Positions 24,114 through 36,642 of a DNA stretch of 64,000 nt are shown one piece after another. The DNA comes from Corylus avellana. Lineage: Eukaryota; Streptophyta; Magnoliopsida; Fagales; Betulaceae. The notes under the pieces are model-generated. The model was not told where the DNA came from. It made no database searches and saw nothing but the letters and a program-made list of their open reading frames with translations. Positions within the stretch are counted from its first letter, which is position 1, and each line of letters begins with the position of its first letter. The stretch lies in NCBI RefSeq assembly GCF_901000735.1, contig NC_081548.1, positions 1,612,001-1,676,000 on the forward strand, given 5' to 3'. The position numbers and the translations under genes were made by a program.

Positions 24114-26050
24114 GCTTGCTCGTCTAGTGTAGTGGGAGAAAGAGAGAAGTTACTATAGCTAGAGGAAATGCGCGAGAGAGAGAGGAAAAGCTGGGTGTTG
24201 CTTGCAAGAGAGTGGCACCATTCCTGGCCACACAACCATTGAATTGCGGTCCGTCAGAGATACTGAAAAGCAAGTGACTCACTCTTTTACACGTCAAGTT
24301 GTTAGGTTGTTTATAAGAAAATGCAAGGCTTTCTTTTAGTGTACTTTGACTTTAAGTGAATATTATTTTGTAAAAAAATAAAAAATTACTCTTATTTTTT
24401 TTTATTTGATTTTAAAAATAATATTCACTAGTACCAAATGAATACTAATAAAATATTAAAAGAACACATAACATTTTTCTTATATTTATATATATATATA
24501 TATATGAGAGTGGAGGTAGGTGGCATTTCTCATTACATGTAAATAGTCAGTGGACCAATGCTATATACATTATACACACCGCCATCTCATCATTATTTCA
24601 TTATGCTAGCAATACTATTGTCACACATTGTTGAATTATGATTATTTTCAGTTTATCTGAATTAAAAAATACTCAGTTAGTTATATTTGAGAAGTATTTT
24701 TGTTTTTCTTAAAAAGTAAAAAGATAAAAATATCTCTAAAAAAATAATCTAGAGAAGATTGCATTCCCACATTGTTAAAAGAAAATAAAAAAATTTAATG
24801 GTGAATTGACATGAGCTACACGATGGAATGACGTTAGTATTATATATAACATTAGTCTTATCTATTTATTTAAAATAAATGTTATATATTTCCCACTTTT
24901 ATTTTATTTTGCTAATATAATATTGAGCTGTTGTTAATAAAAAAATAATAATTAGGGTTTATTTCACCTTATCAAAGTCAAAAAAAAAAAATGATATATA
25001 ACATTTTATTTTTATGATTATTATCTAATAATGGGTGTTATTTGAGATGGTCTGTACTAGTTGTTGTCATACGAATATGCTATATTTCTAAAAGTAGGAG
25101 AATACTTAGGTCGATACTTTGATATTAATGTTTATCCTCGTAGACTCTGGATTCAAAATAGGATGAGGATCCTCTAATTAGGCTGCTCTAGTTTTACCAA
25201 AATTTTGGCACTATATGAGAGGAGACTATATGGTCTACTTGCCTTAAGTAGTCCCAGAATGTGAAATCAATCCTATCAGAGAAGTGGATCCTGCAACTCT
25301 TATCTTAATCTCTGTTTAAATTTATAATAACAAAGAATTCCAATCCCATGCAATGAGTGGTTACAAATGAATCACGTCATCTTATAATAAAAAATAAAAA
25401 ATAAAACCAAGCAAAAGAAGTTAAGGCTTAATGGGATGGTTGGCCAAATTATCTCAAACAATTATTAGATTGAATTTCGAGTTATTCAAACAAATAATTA
25501 TGAGAGATACTTTTATGAAACTCACTTATTAGAACGATTAAGCACTTGTTCAAACAAGTCTACCCATGTGAGCCCTTTTATAATTGCTTAGCTGAATTGC
25601 TAACGATTTCAACAAATAAGCCATAGAAATCTCATTCTAATTGGCCAAAACATAGGATTATTTTTTTTCTTCTCTTTCTTACTTTGCTTGGACTTATTTC
25701 CAGCCGTTCATTATAACAAACGACTGAAATTGAGGGAATTCAATCAGTAGATTGTAGTGTGGCACCCAAGGCCTTTTCTCTACGCCACTTGCTGCTATAA
25801 ACTTTAAACAGAAACTAAACTCATAATAAACGGCATGTCGTACTGATAATCAAAACCAAATCCTTTCCCTTCCTGGCCCAGGAAAGAGGATTCACTTTTC
25901 CTTTCAAAATAGCAGAAAGAAAAGAAAAAATCTTCAAACTGGAAAATAGAGACAATCCCAAACCCAAAACACAGGTTTTTTATTAGCTGCTTAAACGTTA
26001 AACCCCCCCCCCCAAATCTCGTTTCCCTCCAAGATTGAATTACCACAACA
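24114..26050. other. Shared upstream region of divergent PTC52-like and DBR1 genes
   Basis: About 1.9 kb between the two start codons. It is AT-rich, with a (TA)n tract at 24488-24504, several A or T runs and an 11-12 C run at about 26005-26015, 40 bp before the DBR1 start. No coding potential was seen, and a TATA box could not be chosen among the many AT motifs. Confidence 0.4.
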
Positions 26051-29000
26051 ATGAGAATCGCCATAGAAGGCTGTATGCATGGCGACCTTGACACCGTCTA
26101 CAAAACCCTGCAGTTCGCAGAAAGGAAAAACGGCTTCAAAATCGACCTCCTCTTATGCTGCGGCGACTTTCAGGTTGGTATTTTTTTTATTTTTTTTTCA
26201 CTGTTCAAGTTTCAAAATTTCTGCTTTTGAAAGCACTGAAATATGCTTTCAAAGATACCCAGTTGTTATTTTGTTGTTTTCAGCTACTTTTCATTGTTGA
26301 AGTCCTAAAATTTATGCTTTTGAAAGCACTAAACATTGCTTCCAAAAATACCCATTTGTATTTTGTGGTCGTTCTTGGATTTAGGCTGTGAGGAATGAGG
26401 AGGACCTGCAGAGCCTGAACGTGCCACCGAAGTACCGGTCCATGAACTCGTTCTGGAAGTACTATTCGGGCGAGGAGGTAGCTCCCTATCCGACTATCTT
26501 CATCGGCGGAAACCACGAAGCCTCCAATTACTCGTGGGAATTGTGAGTCAATTTTCAAGCTATGGTTTTAATAGTTGTGTGTGCTATTATTAGCTTGTTT
26601 TAGCATAGTTGTTTTATTGTTGGAGATTTGGCACAGTGGTTTCAAAGCACTGATTTTGGATAATTTCTGATGATTTTTTGGTCAATCTAATGAAACCCAA
26701 GTGGTGGTTCAAATTTGACGACTCTTGATGGTGCTTCTTGGAACCCAGGTTGGCAATTATGGTGATTCAATGAAATGGGCTTTGTTGTATTAGTTTCGTG
26801 TTCATTTTAATTGATTTAGCATAAATTAGAACTTTTCAGAAGTATTCTACATATGTTTGATTTTAATGGAGGTTTCCGGTTTTTGTATAGCTACAATAAA
26901 ATGGACCCTGCCAATTATATAAGGGTTTATGTTGGATGTTTTCCCTAGGTACTATGGAGGATGGGCGGCGCCTAATATATACTTTTTGGGGTTTGCTGGG
27001 GTGGTCAAGTTCGGGAACATTCGTATTGGTGGACTTTCTGGAATTTACAATTCACGTGATTATCATTTAGGTTGGTTGACTGTTATTTGCCTGTTGCTTA
27101 AACCATTATGTAGTTTTGAAGCGGCACTTATTGCTGGTGTTAATGGTCCTTATGTGGGTCATGTTGTATTGTGTTTGCTATCATCTTTTTGGTCATAACT
27201 TCTGGCTTTGTGTTGAAAAATCTTCTTGAGAACCAGCTCATTATAGTTTGCATACTCTACTTGTCATTAATTGATAAAACTATAGGTAGTGTATGTGGCA
27301 AATATCCTAAACCATTGTTCTTTGTGGCAATTATTCAATGGTATCAAACAAAATAGATTTTTTCTCTAAGCAGGTCATTACGAGAGGCCTCCTTATAATG
27401 AGAAGACTATAAGGTCTGTGTATCATGTTCGTGAATATGACGTCCACAAACTCATGCAAGTTGAGGAACCAATTGATATTTTTCTTTCACATGATTGGCC
27501 TGTTGGCATCACTGATTATGGGAAATGGGAGGAACTTGTTCGGCGCAAACCATATTTTGAGAAGGAGGTAATTCTAGGCGTGTTAAAATAATGTCTATAT
27601 TGTATGTGTTTTATGGATTTAATAGAATAGGCCTCAAGCTGCTTAATTTTTTAAGTTTCTTCTCTGCAGGGTTGCTAATACCTTTAATAATTTAAAGCTA
27701 AAATCTAAGGCCAATGTCCTTGAGAGAGACTATTTTAAAATATAAGGACACTTGCTGCTAAAGGAATCTAAAAAAGAGTACAAAACAAATGCAGTTGTGC
27801 TTATCTTTCAAAATTAAATGAGCAATGGAATAGCTCCTTTCGAAATGAGGAAAAGGAGTGAAGTCGTTGATAGAAACATTGAATCAAAACCTCAAAAAAC
27901 ATTTCAAAATTATTTATTTGAATTTGGACATTATTAATTAGGATAAAGTGATAAAAGATACGGATATACATATGATACGGGAATTCATGGACAGTAACAA
28001 TCATAAACAAAGATAAGTTTTTCAATTTATAATTAAATCGTGATTAAAGTTGAGAGAAAACATAGATGTTTCTCTTGCATATTTCTTTTCTTCATCTAGG
28101 CTACTTCTTCTCTCCACTGTTGCTATTCTGGGTGTATTTTTCACATCTCATAAAAAGCCCTTTTTAACTGCCTAATTGTAACTCCAAGAATGACCTTTTA
28201 TACATTTATAAACTCTAAATTTCCATATTTCTCCTCATCTCTAGTGACTGAGTAAGACATTGGAGGCAACAATAAAATCCTTATCTTTGTTTTTGTTGAA
28301 AAATTCGTGCAACTTGTATCCTAATTAGTTCTTTAATATATTACTTATATTATAATCATGGTCTCTGCTACAATCTCAAACTATAAAAGCATAATTTTCC
28401 AAATCCAGCTCAAAAAACAAGTGGAAATAGGAACTTATAATGTTCTGAAAAATCTTTAGGTTTCTTGTTCATCTTTACGTTTTGATTAACTGGCTAGTTT
28501 CTGTAACATCTACCACAGAATAACATTGTCTTGATAAAAATGAAGAATTTTTATGATTGCGTATGTGGTTGAAAAATGATTTCCAGATTCAGGAGAGGAC
28601 TCTTGGAAGTGTAGCTGCTGCTCAACTTCTGGAAAACTTGAAACCACCCTATTGGTTTTCAGCTCACCTTCACTGCAAATTTTCTGCCCTTGTTCAGCAC
28701 AAGGAAGGCATACTGACAAAATTTCTTGCACTCGATAAGTGTCTTCCTGGGCGCCCATTCTTACAGGTACATAATGTGATGATTGTTATCCAAAGGGCCT
28801 TTCTTTTAGTCAATGCTGGAAGCTAAAAATTGTGTCATTTACTGGGCTGTTAGATACTTGAAATTGAATCGGAGCCAGGACCACATGAGATCCAGTATGA
28901 TGAAGAGTGGCTAGCAATAACAAGGAGGTTCAACTCTATCTTTCCTCTGACCAGAAGAAATGCAACTTTTGGGTTTGTATTCTATACACTTTTGAAAATG

Positions 29001-31717
29001 CTACATATGACATTTTTGATTACTCTGTCACTCTTCCCTCTCCCCTTTATCATTTTGGGTCCTCTCATCATGCAAGAAGGTCTGTTTTACACAGGAGTGT
29101 AGATCTTGAAACTGAAGATTGTCGTCAATGGGTTAGAAGCAGGCTACAAGCAAGAGGGACCAAGCCTTTTGAATTTGTTCAAACAGTTCCATGTTACAAT
29201 CCCTCTCAATCTGGGTCCAAGGGTTCCTTTTCTGGTATAATTATGGAATTATTTTATCATTCTGAATGTTAATTTCATTTTGCATTTTGAAATCTTGGAT
29301 AACAGGCCTTTACTGTACATTCCTCTTATGCGGTCCCTGGCAGAAACATAGTTACTTCTTATGTTGCAAATGCACTGAGGGTGTCTGACCACAATCTGAT
29401 GATTTCTATTTGCTGACTTTTGAATAAAAAAATTAACAAGACCAAAGAAGCTTTATACCCCAAAAGTAACTGATGAGTGGTTTCTTCAGATGAATCCAAT
29501 TCGAAAAGGATTTTTTTGAGTGAGACATGGAGGCTGGAGGTGTGAAAGAGTTTCTTTTGTGTGTGCGCGTTAAGGGAGGGTGTGGGGGTTGGTTTGGTTT
29601 TGGGGTTTGGGCAGTGTTATGTATGCTCATATCTCATACTTATTGAGGGTCCTTGCAAGCTGTATTTTTTTTATAGCTTTGAATGCTCTCTGACCTGTGG
29701 GTTGTTATGTTGTGTTGTCTAATATAGTCCAGCTAGTCTATATTATTTTCCACAAGCATATATTATTGAGAAGAATAACAAGATGGACGAGAATTTATAC
29801 ATAAATCAATGTAATTACATATGTGATTGTCATCTTCTTCTCTTTTTCCTTTGTAGTGGGAGGGGGCGCTTTGCATGGTGTCCCGAGGATCTAGTTAGAG
29901 GCAAAGCCCCAGATACCCCTGCTATAAAATTTTTTTTTTTGGGCAAATTTTTTTTTTTGGTGTAGTGAGCAATTTGATGAATTTCTATTTAGTGGTTTTG
30001 CCAATGGTTTGCTATTTGACGGTTCTTGTTGCAACTTTCATGAGTTCTGGTCACTCTTTCAGTCATTATTACTGATTTGGAGTGCTAAAAGATGTCTTAT
30101 TCTCTTTTTCTGTTTGCTTTGAGATAAACTAATTGTGCTAATACTAATGTGTACCCTTTTCAATTCTTTGCAGGATACCCTAGGAATCCTCAAACAGAAT
30201 CTTTCTTGCAGTTTCTAGGACTTCCATATCTTCTTGATTGCATGTCAGAACCCAAGGACCTATCCTATAGTCCTGCTTCCTCGAATCAAAGAGGTAATCA
30301 ATCATTCTCTGACATGCCAGTGGAAATTAACCAGCCCCTTTTACACGGACTATAATTGACTTTGGAAAAGACAAGTTTTCAGACCAGTGAAATCTAAGAA
30401 GAGAATTTGAATTACATCTGCTCATTTGTGCTCCTCTGCAGTCTAGTCAATATCAAGTCTTATTTTTATATTCCTTTGCACTAGTATGCTGCTGTTTTGT
30501 TTTTATTTTGAGTTTTCTTAGTTTTGAAGTCAAGTGTATTTAGATGAGGGATTTTGAAGAGGAATTTCACTTAAAAGTTGTAATATGGGAATTTCCAATG
30601 TTGATTCCTGTTGTTTGGGTTAATAAGAAAGTCATTTCAAATTATTATACTTGAGCATTTCTTCTCGTGAATACTTTTCTTTTATCCTTTTTTCATTTTT
30701 TTTCTCAATTGTCTTGAAAACTATCTAAACCACATCTGATATGAAACCATTCATTTAAACTTGTAAAGAACTCCCAAGCCCGTGATGCAAGAATTTCTGC
30801 ATAACCTTTGATTCTGCCTCATACTGTTTTTATTCTGGTCTTCTTTTCAAGAACTTTATGCAACAATATTTTTGCATAGTGCATTTAAAGGCTTTTCATG
30901 TTAGATCTAGTGCCTTATTGTGGGTCATGTTTACAAGACTTGCCCAAACTGCTTACCCTCATCTTCTGTGGAAGTTCTTTCACGAATGGCAGTGCTTAAA
31001 GTTGGAACGAAGTTTTTTTTTTTTTTTTGGTAAGTAGAAAAAAAAAAAAGCCCATCCATAATTTCTTCTCCTCCACTCACCTGAAATTGTGAGGGTTCTA
31101 TGAGTTGATAGTGGAAAATTCTTTTGAGTCAGTCATCTCCTCATGTGCCGTGTCTAAGAAATAAGCATTTATTGTATTATGTGACACCATAATTTTCATA
31201 CAAGACACTGGTGCCATAACTGCTCGGTAGAACGTAAATTGTGGCCTATTTTTGTTGACAGTCAATGCCTATATTCCGAAGACAGTAATACCAATAACAA
31301 AAGGAACTAAAAGGCATTGATAGGCCAACTCCTAGACTGGAATTAGGTCCAGCATAGTAATAACAATAACAAAAGGAACTGAAAGGCATTGATAGGAATT
31401 AAACAATTATATTCAAGCCATCAACCAAGAAGGAATTAAACAACTAGAATCATATCCTATTTTAGATTTTCTTGTGAATTTAATCTTTTTTGGTATCTAA
31501 AGTTCTTGTTCTCCCTGTGTCTTCTTTTATTTCTTATTCTTAAGGCATGGTTCCTAAAGATTATGCATCAAAACAAAAATAAAGAAAAAGGGTAAAGTTC
31601 CTAAAATCAATTACTGCTACTTGTGCAGGTTCTTTTGATGATGACAGTGAAGCCATTCCCATTGATGATGTGGATGAATTGGAAGAACTTGCAGAAGATG
31701 ATGATGAGGAAACCTGA
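26051..31717 (+). CDS. DBR1: Lariat debranching enzyme DBR1
   Basis: Hydrolyses the 2'-5' branch of excised intron lariats in the nucleus. Nine exons give 414 residues: 26051-26173, 26385-26542, 26949-27070, 27374-27567, 28587-28766, 28854-28972, 29095-29234, 30174-30293, 31629-31717. All splice sites are GT-AG. Metallophosphoesterase motifs: GCMHGDL (C8, H10; a Cys replaces the usual Asp, characteristic of DBR1), CCGD (D39), GGNHE (N84, H85), SHDWP (H174), AHLH (H226, H228). The lariat recognition loop is [20 protein letters not shown] (residues 89-108). The C terminus is acidic ([17 protein letters not shown]). Start is the first ATG and matches the conserved MRIAIEGC. Reading through the donor at 30294 would end in a short alternative tail at 30355. 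Confidence 0.95.
31011..31396. repeat. Repeats in the last DBR1 intron
   Basis: 31013-31028 is a T run followed by GGTAAGTAG and an A run, resembling an antisense L1 3' terminus without a clear duplication. 31285-31325 and 31356-31396 are near-identical 41-bp direct repeats (AATAACAAAAGGAACT, AAAGGCATTGATAGG) 71 bp apart. Confidence 0.5.
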
Positions 31718-34182
31718 TCAAGAAAAATTTTGAAGCTTGCATGTGGGTGTTTTTTTCTCCCATCATCTTCATCATCACCACCATCTCTATGCTGTTAGGT
31801 TATACCTTCTGTGAGATTGGATGAGTTCTGCCTGTAATTGCTTTTAGGCAGATATGTTGACTCACTGTTTGAGTTGTACGGCATTTCTATTAGAAATCAA
31901 TTGGAAGGTGGTCCAACCTCTTGATAGAGAGCATTGTTTGTTCCCATTGTAACCTAATAGGCTTAGTAGGTGACAAACTTATGGTGTGTACCACAATGCA
32001 TTAAAGGTTTTTATGACTTTTCAATTGTAATGATCTATTTATTGGTCACATTTCGTATGTGGAAAGCAAGTTGAGGAGTGAGGACTATAATGGAAGTACA
32101 AGGAGTTGCATCTACTTCAGTAATTTAGAAAAATAGTTGGTAAGCTGTTTCAGTGCTCGTCAAATTTGGGAAACACTTTTCACTTGCCAAACATAAATAC
32201 ACAGTTTTTTTAATCTCTAACATTCTCTCTCCTCCCAATAGAGAATAAGAAATTATTGAGAAATAATGTTTAAATGGAATAGTGAAAGTAGATTGCTAAA
32301 ATAGAGGATTTGATATAAGTGTTTTGAAAAAATTGGTAGTTTTTGATCGAGTTATCTCTTCATTGACATAATAATCAAATGGGGCAAATTGCATCCTCAA
32401 TACAATGCCAAAGACATAAGTTGGTAGTTAAAATAGAAAGAAAAAAAGTGATATTTAGCTAAAATAAAGAGTAGATTTGCTTAATTGAATGTAAATGCTA
32501 AGATTGCAAGTTGTATTAATGAGTGTACACAATTGCATCTCACGTGTAAGGTAGAATCAGCTGGAGAAAGGGCCTAAGATTGTTGGATCTGTGTATACTC
32601 TCTCCACTCAATGTTGCCTTTTTTTTTTCTTTTTTTTTTTCTTCTTCTAATCAAATCTTGGTTTAAAATCATTATGGAAACTTGGAGAGGACATAATTTT
32701 CCTCTAAATTAGGTTGAAAAAAATTCCTCAAGTCTAATATAGTAAATTGACCAATGCCCAAAATGCAAGTGATTCCTCCAACCTAGACCATGTGAATCAC
32801 ATGCATTTTAGACACATATCAATTTAATATATTGGATTAAAGTAAATGCGTTTAACCCAATTTGAAGGAAAACTTTCGTTTTGGCAAAACTTTTTAGATA
32901 GTGCTTTTTGTTTTTTTGGTAATGATATAACATAAAGGTAAAAGTAATTTTGAGTTGTTTGTTAATGTTTTTACTCTTTTACTAAAAACCAAAAGCTACC
33001 CCATTGTCAAACGAGCCTTTTTGTTCTTCTGTAAATCACCGTAGTTGACTAAACTCTATTAGGTTTCAGCAGATTATAGGTGATTATGGATGTAAAACTT
33101 GACTTGAACTAATTGCAATGATTTTGTTGAAGCATAATATAATTTGGTCAATAGTAATTGATGTCAATGATGTTTCTTCTAAACGTTTTACTTTCATCTG
33201 GTACATGCTCACAAATACCAACCCAAACTGGCCTGGTATATGGGGAACATCTAAACAGAAAAACACAAGTTGAAGCACCCATTCAATCAGAAGTGAGCTG
33301 AATTGGACCATCTCCATCAGTCCCCCACATATTACTAAACTTGGGACCAGAAGGGTGGTCCGTAGGATGTACGAGGTGATGAACTTATTAAATTATCTGT
33401 TGTCTTAAAGTTTAAGCTAATAAAATTCTAACATTTTTCCACTCGTGCTGTCGTGCACCCTCAAACTTCAACTCAAAAAGTGAAGCCTAATAAAAGAATA
33501 TTTAATTGAAATGGGCTGTAAATTGCGGAGTCGGGGTTCAAATGTAAGACCTCTACTCTATACTATGGTAAATCACCACTTATCCAGAAACACAGAACTT
33601 GTGTTAACCACGTCGGCATGTTAAAGCTGCTTGGTGTTGTAGAGTTTTTATATTTATTTAATTGCCTACGTGGCAGGTTGACGTGTATCTCAATTCATGT
33701 GTCACGTTTTCATTGGTCTGACATAAACAATATGACACGGGACAAGTTTTCGGTTAGAAACTGGACAGAAAATCTAATATTGGAAGAATCTATTTATCAC
33801 TCAAACAATTATCAAAATTAGAAACTTGGGTCACAAAAACAATGCCAGAGGGCAGAGACTTTACAGAAATCTACCAGCCACATATATATATAGGTGGCAA
33901 TATATATCTGTATAAGGGAAGTTACAGGCATCTTGAAAGCTTTCACTTTGAGAGTTCATCTTCTTCTGCTGACTTTTACACTGAAATTCTATATATAATT
34001 ACAACCCACCTACTTACTGACATCACCCAACTACATAAATGCAGTTTTAAATAGAGCTAATGCATGGCCAGCTGGGAGCTGGGCACTCCTCTTTAGATGG
34101 TTTTCAATATGAAGTAAAGAGAATCAAATGAAACGCGTTTACAATTACTACTTTGTACTCCAAGAAAACCAGGACCCTTGTT
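31718..34182. other. Intergenic region between DBR1 and the peroxidase gene
   Basis: Begins with the DBR1 3' UTR. It is AT-rich with T runs at 32608-32640. The segment around 32870-33020 (TTTTGGCAAAACTTTTTAG to CATTGTCAAACGAGCC) looks like a decayed MITE. I see no exon-like sequence. The last 300 bp contain TATA-like motifs next to the peroxidase start. Confidence 0.4.
33989..34003 (+). promoter_or_regulatory. Candidate TATA box of the peroxidase gene
   Basis: TCTATATATAATTAC lies about 180 bp before the chosen ATG at 34183. A second AT repeat (CATATATATATAG, 33881-33893) is another candidate. Position is the only support. Confidence 0.3.
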
Positions 34183-36642
34183 ATGGAGAGAAGAGAAGTA
34201 GTTTTTTCTGCAGCAATCTTCATTCTTGTGCTGTTCTCCATTGCTGCTTCTTCTTCTTCTGCCAACCTCTCATTTAACTTCTATGCTGCTTCATGCCCTA
34301 CAGCTGAGTTCGTCGTTAGAAACACAGTGAGATCAGCTTCCTCTGACGACCCAACTATCCCCGGGAAGCTCCTTCGCTTGCTGTTCCATGATTGTTTCGT
34401 GGAGGTGAGTCCTTTTGTTTAAACAGCGTGCTGAGATTGCGTTTATGAAATAGAATTTTTGTTTGAAATATAGCTTCCATAAAACACCGCTTTGAGTTTT
34501 TTAGAGTAAAAAAGTAAAAAAAAATTAAAATAAAATAAAGAAATTTTCTTGTTTTAAAAAGTTTTTACAGAACGAACTCATTTTTGCTTGGCACAAATTT
34601 TATGTACCAGAAGCATTTTGAAGCTTTTTAACGCAATCTCAATCGGACTGTATCTCCGTGTAGCAGCTTCTAGAATGGTCTCCTTTAATAAGATATGGGT
34701 TATATGACATTAGCTACAAGAAAACCTAATAATTGCTGCATTTTCTTCCTTAGTCTAATTACAATCGATCCTCTAAAAGGTGATTACCCTATTATGGAAC
34801 ATATCATAGATATTCAAACAGTTTGAAGTTCTCTTGATCATATAATCTTAGCCAATTTGGGTACCGTAACCAAATCAAGAATTTTTTCATGTTTGTGATG
34901 ATCAATAGGGTTGTGATGCATCTGTGCTTTTACAAGGAAATGGGACAGAGCAAAGTGATCCAGCAAACAAATCTGTTGGGGGATTTTCAGTTATAGATTC
35001 AGCTAAAAGTGTGCTGGAATTCTTCTGTCCAGGGACTGTTTCTTGTGCTGATATTGTTGCTTTGGCTGCTAGAGATGCTGTTGAAGCGGTGAGACCTTCC
35101 CTCATCAACTACTTAGAGCCTGTTTGAGATTACATTTGAGAAATAGAGTTTTTAAGTCAAAGATCGCTCTTAGGCAAAAACTTCATTTTTAAGCTTTTGC
35201 CAAAAGTGAGTTTTGGCTATTTTTAGGTCTTTTGGACCCTTAAAAGCGCTTTTAATTTTTTTTTATCAAACTTGAACCTTTTTTTTTTTTTTTGAACAAA
35301 CTTTTTGAGCGTAAAAAGCATTTTTAGGCTCCTTAAACGCAATCTCAAATAAGCTCTTAATGCTGTCTTTTCACTTAATTCCTATATCTTTTGGTTGTGT
35401 GAGTTTTATTCATCAAGGCTTGGATTCAGGCTGGCGGACCATCATTTCAGATTCCAACAGGTAGGAGAGATGGGATGGTTTCAGCAGCTTCACATGTCAG
35501 GCCTAATATTGTTGACACAAGTTTTTCTGTGGATGAGATGATAAAGCTCTTCTCTTCTAAAGGGTTGTCCTTGGAGGACCTTGTCACCCTTTCAGGTAAT
35601 TTTACATTCTGATGTCTTCATATAAATTAGTTGAGTGAAGGTATTCAACTAATATCTAATTATTTCCCTTCAACACGACCCAAAACCCGACACGTGATGT
35701 TTAGGGTTAACAGTTTTTTACATGACTCGCAAACTGAACACGAAATTAACGAATTAGTTTGACCCGTTTAATTAAATGAGTTGAGTTATAATTGATTTAT
35801 ATAGTTTTATACATATGCTTTAACACGACTTAAACCTGAAATGCAAATACAAATTGCAACCCTTAATGCATTGTAGTCAAATATGATTTTGGGTTCATTA
35901 TCCTCTGCATTCTACAATCTAGGATTATTATAAGAGGCAAGCCAAACTCGTTTTTTTTTTTAAATATTTGATTTCTCTCACAAGAGGTAAATCATGAAAA
36001 GAAAGTGTAGGAACTAATGGCTCATATTAGAACAGCCTCACTCTCGGTAGACGTAAGCACATTGCTGAACCACGTTAAATATGTATCTCAACTCTCTCTT
36101 AATCTCTCTCTTTTTGATTTTATATTATTCATCATTGTTGTGCACGATAACAACCGAAAGACATTGAAGGATTTAACTCTTGGTTGCATTACCAGATAGT
36201 GATGCTTAATTTGGCTCATTCTGCAGGAGCTCACACCATTGGAACAGCTCATTGCAATGCATTCACTGATCGGTTTCAAGTAGACTCCAAGGGGAAGCTC
36301 AAACTCGTTGACAAATCCCTCGACAGTATTTATGCAGATGAGCTCATGAAAAGGTGCCCTGCAGGCGCAAGCCCCTCTGCAACTGTTAACAATGATCCTG
36401 AAACATCCTTCATGTTTGACAACCAGTACTACAGAAATCTTCAAGCCCACAAAGGGCTTTTCCAGTCAGATTCTGTCCTCCTAAACGACAAAAGAACCAG
36501 GAAACAGGTAGAGAATTTCGCAGTTGACCAAGTTGCTTTTCTTGAGAGCTGGGGTCAATCATTTCTGAAGCTCACAACCATTGGAGTGAAAACAGGGGAA
36601 GCAGGGGAAATCCGAAGATCTTGTTCAACAACAAACATGTGA
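34183..36642 (+). CDS. Secreted class III peroxidase (peroxidase 46-like)
   Basis: Haem peroxidase that oxidises phenolics with H2O2 in the cell wall. Four exons, 34183-34404, 34909-35088, 35418-35595, 36227-36642, give 331 residues, with the classic three-intron positions. ATG 34183 is chosen because it starts directly before the signal peptide ([20 protein letters not shown], cleavage near 27); an upstream in-frame ATG at 34153 adds ten polar residues. Catalytic distal R65 and H69 lie in [12 protein letters not shown], and the proximal haem ligand H196 in LSGAHTIG. Eight cysteines for the four family disulfides are present ([35 protein letters not shown]). The peroxidase 46 subgroup is suggested by memory of the sequence only. 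Introns 1 and 2 carry MITEs. Confidence 0.93.
34430..34646. mobile_element. MITE in peroxidase intron 1
   Basis: Terminal inverted repeats GAGATTGCGTTT (left, 34433-34444) and AACGCAATCTC (right, about 34630-34640) face each other across an AT-rich core of about 200 bp. It is the same family as 35115-35357 and 37217-37393. No clean target duplication was found. Confidence 0.6.
35115..35357. mobile_element. MITE in peroxidase intron 2
   Basis: The left arm AGAGCCTGTTTGAGATTAC is mirrored by the right arm, whose reverse complement is AGAGCTTATTTGAGATTGCG. An internal AAAGCGCTTTTAATT is typical of short plant hAT-like MITEs. It fills most of the intron. Confidence 0.65.
35695..35870. repeat. 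Dispersed repeat in peroxidase intron 3, copy A
   Basis: ATGACTCGCAAACTGAACACG, then GACCCGTTTAATTAAATGAG, TATATAGTTTTAT and CAACCCTT. The same order of motifs recurs at 40905-41072. It is a diverged copy of a transposon-derived repeat of unknown class. Confidence 0.5.

Noticed and set aside
30149..30355. Separate small gene with [22 protein letters not shown]
   Set aside because: The coding part is DBR1 exon 8 (30174-30293) with intron on either side; it is not an independent gene.
31285..31396. CRISPR-like direct repeats
   Set aside because: Only two copies in a plant intron; a simple duplication. No CRISPR array is expected or seen.
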